In this document: positions 1 to 6,476 of the stretch, piece after piece
Layout: each line of letters starts with the position of its first letter
Numbering within the stretch: the first letter of the stretch is position 1
NCBI GenBank assembly: GCA_003667245.1
Contig: RCNN01000538.1
Location: 1-16,604, forward strand
Length of the DNA: 16,604 nucleotides
From: Heterostelium multicystogenum
Taxonomy: Eukaryota; Evosea; Eumycetozoa; Acytosteliales; Acytosteliaceae
Reading direction: 5' to 3'
Made by a program: the position numbers and the translations under genes
Notes under the pieces: generated by a model
Seen by the model: the letters and a program-made list of their open reading frames with translations, nothing else
Told to the model about the DNA's origin: nothing
The model's database searches: none

Positions 1-388
1 TTCACTCTCTCAACATTACTCCACTGTTCCATGTTTTGCAATGCAAGACCATTTCGAGCTCGCAAGCTCTCTGTTTTAATCTGTGGCACTCTTTGCTGCC
101 TTGGTGGATGCTGCAAGAGATTCTTTGACCAGAAAAACGAATATATTTTGCATGCTGAGAAGTGCAATGCCGGAACCTGTATATTCTTACTCATTAAATC
201 AAGCTCTATCTTGATGGTTCACTTACCAAGAAAGACCTATTGGATTTCGCCATATCTTGGACGACCACGGTGAAGAAGATCCCAACCTAAAGAGAGGAAA
301 GCCACTCTTCCTTAACATGAGCAGATACAACCAACTTAATTCATTACTAGTTAAAGCATCAAATCGATCAAGACAGCAAAATAGCTGA
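1..388 (+). CDS. 3' end of an unrecognised protein-coding gene
   Basis: The stretch has mixed-composition codons unlike the surrounding AT-rich DNA and is open over long pieces, but no single frame runs through it. One frame reads LFAALVDAARDSLTRKT (about 89-139) and continues to a TGA at 212-214; the same frame resumes after that stop with GKPLFLNMSRYNQLNSLLVK and ends with TGA at 386-388. A second frame carries a coding-like stretch, LDGSLTKKDLLDFA, at about 207-250. The reading frame therefore changes two or three times, probably through base indels as elsewhere in the window. A 52-nt GT..AG segment (179-230) is a possible but weak intron. I do not recognise the family. The gene enters from the left edge, so its start is missing. 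An AATAAA at 403-408, 15 nt after the stop, supports this as the gene's end. Confidence 0.4.
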
Positions 389-599
389 AAATACTGTTAG
401 AGAATAAACAACCTTTTAAAACAACCAAGTTTGTTCTACAGTTTAAGTTTTCATTTTTTTTTATTTATTTATTTTTTCTCTTGAATTGCTTTTTTTTTTT
501 TTTTTTGAAATGACGTTAGTGAAAGTGATCAAAGTTCAACATTGACAATATATATAGCAAATGAATAAATTCTTATAATAATTGTATTTTTTAGTCAAA
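389..599 (+). other. Intergenic gap with oligo-T runs, upstream of the Asn/Thr-rich gene
   Basis: This 211-nt gap holds the presumed polyadenylation signal of the preceding gene (AATAAA, 403-408) and two oligo-T blocks, one near 450-478 and a pure 16-nt run near 491-506. Dictyostelid promoters commonly contain such T tracts. A possible 5' untranslated intron could end at the TTTTTTAG near 588-595, just before the A-rich context of the ATG at 600. No ORF or RNA gene is visible. Confidence 0.5.
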
Positions 600-3139
600 A
601 TGTCATTATCTGTACCAACAACTACAACTACAACATCAAACTCTATCTTCTACATCATCTGGAGTAGAATAGAAGACATCAACAACCTAGAAACAATGAA
701 GAGAATGGTTTAAGTAAACATTCTGATGACAAACCCAAACTCAGTTCAACACCGATTTCAACAAGTATAAATACCGCTACTTCCACTACCACTACTACCA
801 CCACCACCAACCCTACCAAAGTTAGACCACCAAGACAACATCACCATAAAAAGAGACCCAATAATAATACCATTAATAACAACATCACTACAATTGGTAA
901 TGACATTTTAAATAAAGAAAAGCAACAAACATCCAACAGAACTAAAGAGAGTCAAAGTTTGCTGCAACAAAATGTAACAACAAAACCACAGACATCGTCC
1001 ACAACCTCCACCTCCGATGATATTACTCCATCGAAAACATCAACACCATCTACATCTTCACCATCATCACCATCATCACCACCTACCTCTTCACCAAATC
1101 AAACGAAAAGAAGAAAATAAAAGATTAAATAATAATAGTACTTCAAACACAGCCAATTCAAAACAAAACCAACAATAGTATTACCAATAGCCCAAAGAGT
1201 ACTACAACTCCTACAACACATCCAACACCAATACCAACAGTAGCTCCACATAACCAAAATAGTCATCAACAAGCAAATAAATTAAATACCAATGGACTGT
1301 CCACATTGAAGAATACCGATGTCATTGGGAAATCAACTGTTGATACTATTAGCAATAGTAACAATAACAACAACAACAACAACAAAAATAACAGCTCCAA
1401 CAACAATAATCTGACTTTATCACACAATGAAGCAACCAACACAACAACCACTAATACTACTACCACCACCACTTCGAAATACCAATGAACAACAACATCA
1501 ACATAAATTGAAAAATAGAGAGAAGTACCAAAAGTAATAGACATTCTTGGAAATCGTTGCCTTAAAGAGACAGTGTTACTAATACCTAAATAATATTTAT
1601 TATAATTATATTTAATTACTATCAATATCATCATATAGGAATGGAAAGAATAGAATAATAATAATAATAATAATAATAACATAGTTAAAACCTGAAAGAT
1701 AATAACAATAATAGCATAATCAAAATAACAAAAACAACTCCAACAACTGCAACCTCAACTGATATTACGACTACTATTTCAACAACAACAACAACAACAA
1801 CAACAACCGCAACATCGCCAACAATACCAACAGCTTCATCAAAACAAAGAGAGAAACAATGGAGCCAGAAAATCAATCTACACTTACATTGAAAAAAGAA
1901 AATAATAATAGTAATATTAGTGATAATACAAATACTTCTGCCAGTGCAACAGAGACCCAAAGTGATACTACTTCTGCTGGAAATCAAATTTATAAAAAGT
2001 TTAATACTAGAAATGAAAATGAAAAGTATCACTACAAGACTGGTAGATTCAATGGAAATTCAAACAAACACCACCAACTCTCGCATCACCAACACCCTTC
2101 TACAAACAACTCGAACACGATCTATAACAATAGCAAGCCTAAAAACTCATATATTCCAAAAGCACATAAACAACAAAAAACAAGAATACTCTTCCAATAA
2201 TACTAATAGCAATGAAAACAATGATATAACAAGCAACAATGCCAACAACACCACATCAACTTCTGAAATTACAACCAAAAAAATATCCACAGCCCCAGCA
2301 TCAACTCCTGGAAACAACTCACAGACCATTGGATCTGAATCTCCTTTATCCTCATCAAACCTCGACACCGCAACCAACTACGCCAGAAAATGAAAGTGAG
2401 CACGGATACTCAAATCAAGATGAAGACGACTCGATAAACTCAATGACAGAAGCTTTCGAAAATCAATCAATTTCTAGCACTGGCAACAAAACATATTCGA
2501 AAAAGACCAAATCCTACAAAAAGAACTATAAAAACAACTCGTCCAATAGCCAGCCATCAAATCAACCACAACAAACTTCGCCACAACAGTCACAACAAAC
2601 CACGTCTTCACCAACTCAACATCCCTCAGTAACCTCTCAACATCCATTGCATCACCAAGGCATGCCAAACTACATTCCACCTGGATATCATCCACAAGCT
2701 TATTTCTATCCACCACCTGCGTTCTATGGTAAGTTTCTAGAAATTTAAAGCAAACTTGTGTCAAATACTAACATTGATTTAGATCCAATGAACCAAGCAC
2801 CATACTACCCACCCCACCAATATGCATTCCTACCAATTCCCTATAGTGCTTACTATGAAAACAACCAGTTCTTTCCACCACAATTCTACCATCCACCATC
2901 TCACTATCCATTTCAATATGAAAAGTAAGTAGAGCTAAATAGTGATTGTTGTGCTATCGATAGCAACATCTAGTGTTCTTTTGACTAACTTGAGATTCTA
3001 TCTATTACCACACTCACATAGTCACGACAACTTTGTGCAAGTTCCATTCAACCAGAGAAAAAAGAATCAACCAAACACAAATACAACACCTGCTCCACCA
3101 ACATCAATAAATCAAGACTCACTCAAACACTCAAATTAA
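600..3139 (+). CDS. Asn/Thr/Gln-rich low-complexity protein with Pro/Tyr-rich C-terminus, frame broken in several places
   Basis: The proposed start is the ATG at 600 in an AAA-ATG context (MSLSVPTTTTTT). Coding-like frames follow one another: an ATG-less frame from about 670 to the stop at 1120 (Lys/His-rich KKRP segment, then Ser/Pro-rich SSPSSPSSPP), one from about 1175 to 1488 (poly-Asn, poly-Thr), a Thr-rich piece about 1700-1850, then three pieces from 1859 to 2728. Two introns are clear in the 3' part. Intron 2729-2782 (54 nt) has TACTAAC as branch site. A second starts with GTAAGT at 2925 and ends at AG 2993-2994 or 3020-3021; both acceptors keep the frame. An AT-rich segment at about 1570-1637 ending in TATAG may be another intron. 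The C-terminal section is Pro/Tyr/His/Phe-rich (PPGYHPQAYFYPPPAFYG) and ends SLKHSN. AATAAA lies at 3139-3144. I recognise no domain. The aromatic and proline-rich end recalls disordered tails of RNA-binding or condensate proteins, but that is only a guess. It could also be two genes, split near 1570-1860. Confidence 0.6.
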
Positions 3140-3761
3140 ATAAAATATTTTAAAAAAAAAAACAAACAATTTTTCAATTCAATTTCAAAATGGACTGTGG
3201 TCAAAAAAAGAAAAATTCTATTACAGATTACAAACAATCTATTACACATAATTATTCTTCCACAAAATCAAACAGAACAACAATAACAACAGTTGTTACA
3301 TTTACACTTTTATTACTTTTATAAATTTATTTGTTTATACAACACACACATACACATACACACACACACACAAATAATTAATTAACAGCAACTATACAAA
3401 CTGTTTAGTTGTTAAATTAAGTTGATATACACTCATAACAACCCACATATTCGAAATTGTAATCGTCTACTTCTATCGACATAAAAAGAAGATATACAGT
3501 AGCAAGAAGTACAAATAGAATTAATTTACAAACAATATATTATATGTAGTTTGTTTTTTTTGAGATTGAATGTATCGAATCTAACATTCATTTTATATTA
3601 CTTCTGAAACAATAATTTTATAGACCTATATCCAACAACAACTTTATTATTATCTATTTTTATAGATATAGCTTTGTAATTTCTATCTTTTTCTTTTTGC
3701 TTTGTTTAATTCTTTTTGTTTCATATCTTAATATATAAAATTAATAGTAAGTGTAAGAATA
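3140..3761 (+). other. Intergenic region with CA repeat and imperfect hairpin
   Basis: A 622-nt AT-rich gap between the Asn/Thr-rich gene and cytochrome b5. It holds a CA-rich microsatellite at about 3342-3372, an imperfect inverted repeat directly after it (3378-3394 against 3406-3420), and a T-rich stretch about 3655-3725 that probably belongs to the cytochrome b5 promoter. A TATATAAAA element lies at about 3731-3739, roughly 25 nt before the ATG. No credible ORF or RNA gene is seen. Confidence 0.5.
3342..3372. repeat. CA/TACA dinucleotide microsatellite
   Basis: About 31 nt of ACACACAC interrupted by two TACA units. It is intergenic, so it is probably a simple neutral microsatellite. Confidence 0.85.
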
Positions 3762-4194
3762 ATGGATATCCTTTCTTCTTACACATTTAGTGGCTCACCA
3801 CCAACCTCGACCAATATCATGACACTCACACCCAACAATAATAATATAAGTAGTGGCAACAATAATAAAGCATCATCGAAAGTCTACTACACAATGGAAG
3901 AAGTTAAAAAACATAATAAAGCCAACGATCTGTGGATGGTACTGTACGATAAAGTTTTTGATTTAACAGAGTTTTTAAGTGAGCATCCTGGTGGAAGTAT
4001 ATTATTGGTATGATACGCATCAATCAGATTCAAACTCCTTTTAAGCATCCTTACTAATCGTTTTATTATTCCAATAATAAAATTAGGGTGGAGCTGGGAC
4101 AGATGCAACATATTTATTTGAAGATATAGGACATAGTTATAATGCCACAAAAATGTTAGATAAATATTACATCGGTGATTTGAAAAATAAATAG
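3762..4194 (+). CDS. Soluble cytochrome b5 heme-binding protein (two exons)
   Basis: Cytochrome b5 domains carry one b-type heme and pass single electrons to partners such as fatty-acid desaturases and hydroxylases. Exon 1 (3762-4007) encodes 82 residues and exon 2 (4087-4194) the last 35, joined by a 79-nt intron 4008-4086 (GTATGA..TTAG). The model gives 117 residues without any frame error. Residues 1 to about 38 are Ser/Thr/Asn-rich and look disordered. The domain starts around YYTMEEVKKHN, continues with LWMVLYDKVFDLTEF, and has the first heme ligand in SEHPGG (His75). The second heme ligand lies in DIGHSY (His98), followed by a C-terminal DKYYIGDL. There is no hydrophobic C-terminal anchor, unlike ER and mitochondrial outer-membrane cytochromes b5, so a soluble form is expected. 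The ATG was chosen because it is the first in frame after the promoter-like T-rich DNA. Confidence 0.95.
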
Positions 4195-5093
4195 AAATAA
4201 TATCACAATCTTTTGTGATTGTGATCGATTTTGTATAATAGACAACTAAAATTTAAGAGCAACGACAATAATTTAGTATATTTTCGGGAACTTTTAAGGA
4301 CTACTTGTGTGATTGCTTGATTTTGAATTTATTTAATTTTTGTAAAATATGGTTGCATTTTATTTGAATTTTTTTTGTTTGTCAGTTAGCATCTTTGGGC
4401 AAATGTGGCTTTCTTTTCAAAATAATTGTCAAATACCAATATTGATGTTTTGTGTTGCCAATTTGAATTGCCTGATTTTAGGTGGTGGGTGGGTCTATAC
4501 ACAATCAAGAAATGCATTACAATCAGGTGACATCCTCTCTGTAACACACACTCTCTCAAATCTAAACCAAAAAATTTATTTATAAAAGCACTTAAATAAA
4601 AACTAACAACAAAACAAACTCTAATCAAACAATCAAAACTAAATCTGTCATCAATTACAATCAATCAAAAATCAACAATAACAATTGACTGACATTATTA
4701 GTATTATTATTATTATTATTATTTATTCTCATTTGTAATAATATTATTTATTTATTAATTTAATTATATATTGTATTTATTTATTCAATCATTGACAATA
4801 ATAATAATAATAACAACCAATATTATTATATTACCCAACACCAATCACAACGATAACACGAATATAAATAACCACAAAACAGTGAACCCCTCTAATTTAA
4901 ACTTACACACTAAATCAAACTAAATCAAATCATCAAAAACATTATTATTTTAAAATAATATTAAATTTGATCAATCAAACATCAAATCTCACATATACAT
5001 ATATATATTAACTACCTTCAATCAAGTCAATTTCAACATTACACATACATATAAGTTTATCTATCTAAAAAGCAAGAAAAAAAGAGTTAAAAA
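4195..5093 (+). other. Intergenic region; contains a G-rich hairpin and an open frame of doubtful status
   Basis: This 899-nt gap separates cytochrome b5 from the tetraspan gene. About 4245-4545 is more complex in composition than the flanks and contains one unusually G-rich run (4481-4493) inside an inverted repeat (4468-4477 against 4521-4530). An ATG-started frame of 78 codons (4349-4585) crosses it. The predicted protein is hydrophobic at its N-terminus and rich in Leu, Phe and Cys, but I recognise no family and T-rich DNA often gives such frames, so I do not call it a gene. From about 4700 onward there are ATT and AAT triplet repeats and long A/T runs that form the upstream region of the next gene. 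Confidence 0.5.
4695..4812. repeat. ATT/AAT triplet and oligo-A/T repeat block
   Basis: The block starts with a tract of about eight ATT units (near 4700-4723) and ends with a short AAT tract (about 4797-4812), with A/T-only sequence between them. It is typical of dictyostelid intergenic DNA. Confidence 0.7.
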
Positions 5094-5860
5094 ATGGGTG
5101 CAAAGAAAATGGAAATGTTTTTGAGGATCTTAGTTATCTTTTTGTTGCATTGCCTTAATTGTATGTTCAAATCAAACCTGAAGCTAAAGCTAATTATCTC
5201 TTGCTCAAAAGAGAGAGAGAGCGCGCGTGTGTGTGTGGAGTAGTTGAATGGAATCGAAGGAGGTGAAGAGAATTTGGCGCTTGACTGACTTTATTGTTAA
5301 CGTCGACATTGATGATTAATATAATATATCCTCTACTACTACTATTTCAAATCTAACAGGGTTTAACAGTTCCATATTGGATTTATCTTAAATATGCAGT
5401 CGACGACGAAGCTTGGGTTGCTTTTGCCATATATCTGATTTCAGCATTGTTGCTGTTATTCTTGGCCTTCATCGGTATTTTTGGTGCTGTCAAGAAGAAC
5501 AGAGGTTTGCTTTTATATGTATGTATTGATAATCAAAGTTTTTGGAACTGATCATAACAATCAATATTAATATCTATAATCATTGATCCATCTTTATCAA
5601 CGATCATCTTTGATATGAAACAACAGTTTGCAATTGTTATGATTATCATGTTATTGTTTGGAGTTGCACAAATTATTGTTACAGCAATGGAGCTTACAGA
5701 TTGCAGTGAGAATGGTAACTTTAGCTTCCTTTGTTCAAAGAATACAGCAGGATACTATGCACCAGTCGCAATTCTCTTATTTATTAATTTGTTTGGTGCC
5801 ATCATTTCATTGGTACTCAGATGGAAATTGGTACATGACACTGCTGGAAACTACTATTAA
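5094..5860 (+). CDS. Small four-helix (tetraspan) membrane protein, three exons
   Basis: Exon 1 is 5094-5160, exon 2 starts at 5360 or 5370 and ends at 5518, exon 3 is 5627-5860. The introns are 5161-5359 or 5161-5369 and 5519-5626. With the 5360 start, the frame needs one base removed from exon 1 near 5149; TM1 then reads LVIFLLIALIGLTVPYW and the protein has 152 residues. With the 5370 start no correction is needed and it has 149. I prefer the first because it gives a cleaner helix. Helices lie at about residues 9-28, 41-66, 71-95 and 119-140. The loop between TM3 and TM4 has only about 23 residues, with two cysteines (LTDCS, FLCSK) and an N-glycosylation sequon (NFS). The CCG motif and large loop of true tetraspanins are absent. 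A charged KKNR turn joins TM2 and TM3. The start has an excellent AAAA-ATG context. Function unknown; location is presumably the plasma or an internal membrane. Confidence 0.72.
5211..5238. repeat. Composite GA / GC / GT dinucleotide tract inside an intron
   Basis: Five GA units run directly into GCGCGC and then GTGTGTGTGTG, all inside the first intron of the tetraspan gene. Bases 5221-5237 alternate purine and pyrimidine without a break, and the G+C content is far above that of other introns here. Confidence 0.85.
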
Positions 5861-6476
5861 ACATTCAAAATCATCAATAATATTATTTATAAATAAAACA
5901 TAAAACTAACAACAGCAGCATCATCATCATATATCTTATCTTAAACCATTACAACAACCTTTGATTGTCAACAAAATAGATTTAATTATGAATAAATACC
6001 TTGTAAATTTACATCTATATACACATATATTATAATATATTATATAAGTTCTAGAAACGAATCAATGAGATAGATGATGACCATCCACACCAAAGCAACA
6101 ACAACAGAAGTTGACATGTCGTCATGACATGAACAAACATCATTCCAACATGTGCTTATTATACCAAATTTTAATTAAAATAAATGAAATGAATTAAAAT
6201 CAAAAAAACCCAAAAACAACAACAACATCAAAGAACAGACAATAGACAACACTAAAAGTTTTTACATTTATTTGATATTGTTGTTTTTTAATTAATTAAA
6301 CATTACCTGGAGTGAACTTAATCTTAGTTGTATATTATATTGTATTAGTAGAGTAGCATCATAATTAGTAATAAATAGATAAACAGATAAACAGATAAAT
6401 AGATAAATAGATAAATAGATAGATAGAATTAGTTAAGATATAGATAAGAGATATATAGATAGATTTGTACTAAAAT
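5861..6476 (+). other. Intergenic region before the Eps15 gene
   Basis: A 616-nt gap. AATAAA at 5892-5897 is the likely polyadenylation signal of the tetraspan gene. A short palindrome, TGTCGTCATGACA, sits at about 6117-6129. The part from about 6360 to 6460 is an interrupted GATA-type tetranucleotide repeat that leads up to the first ATG of the Eps15 gene. No ORF or RNA gene is visible. Confidence 0.5.
6368..6464. repeat. TAGA/TAAA (GATA-type) microsatellite in the Eps15 upstream region
   Basis: Repeated ATAGATAA, CAGATAAA and TAGATAGA units, about 12 imperfect octamers or tetramers, ending some 15 nt before the proposed start codon of the Eps15 gene. It would lie in the 5' untranslated region or core promoter. 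Confidence 0.75.

Noticed and set aside
179..230. 52-nt GT..AG intron in the first gene
   Set aside because: Removing it does not clearly join the best coding frames, and frame changes elsewhere in the window are explained by base errors, so it was left only as a possibility.
1266..2032. Minus-strand poly-Leu/Val frames that could pass as membrane proteins
   Set aside because: They are the antisense reading of CAA/AAT/ACA repeats in the plus-strand Asn/Thr-rich gene. Introns and start context support the plus strand.
5094..5860. Classical tetraspanin
   Set aside because: The CCG motif and large extracellular loop are absent; only the four-helix layout is shared.
6368..6464. CRISPR array or minisatellite with spacers
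   Set aside because: The units are 4-8 nt, contiguous and imperfect, with no spacers: a simple GATA-type microsatellite.
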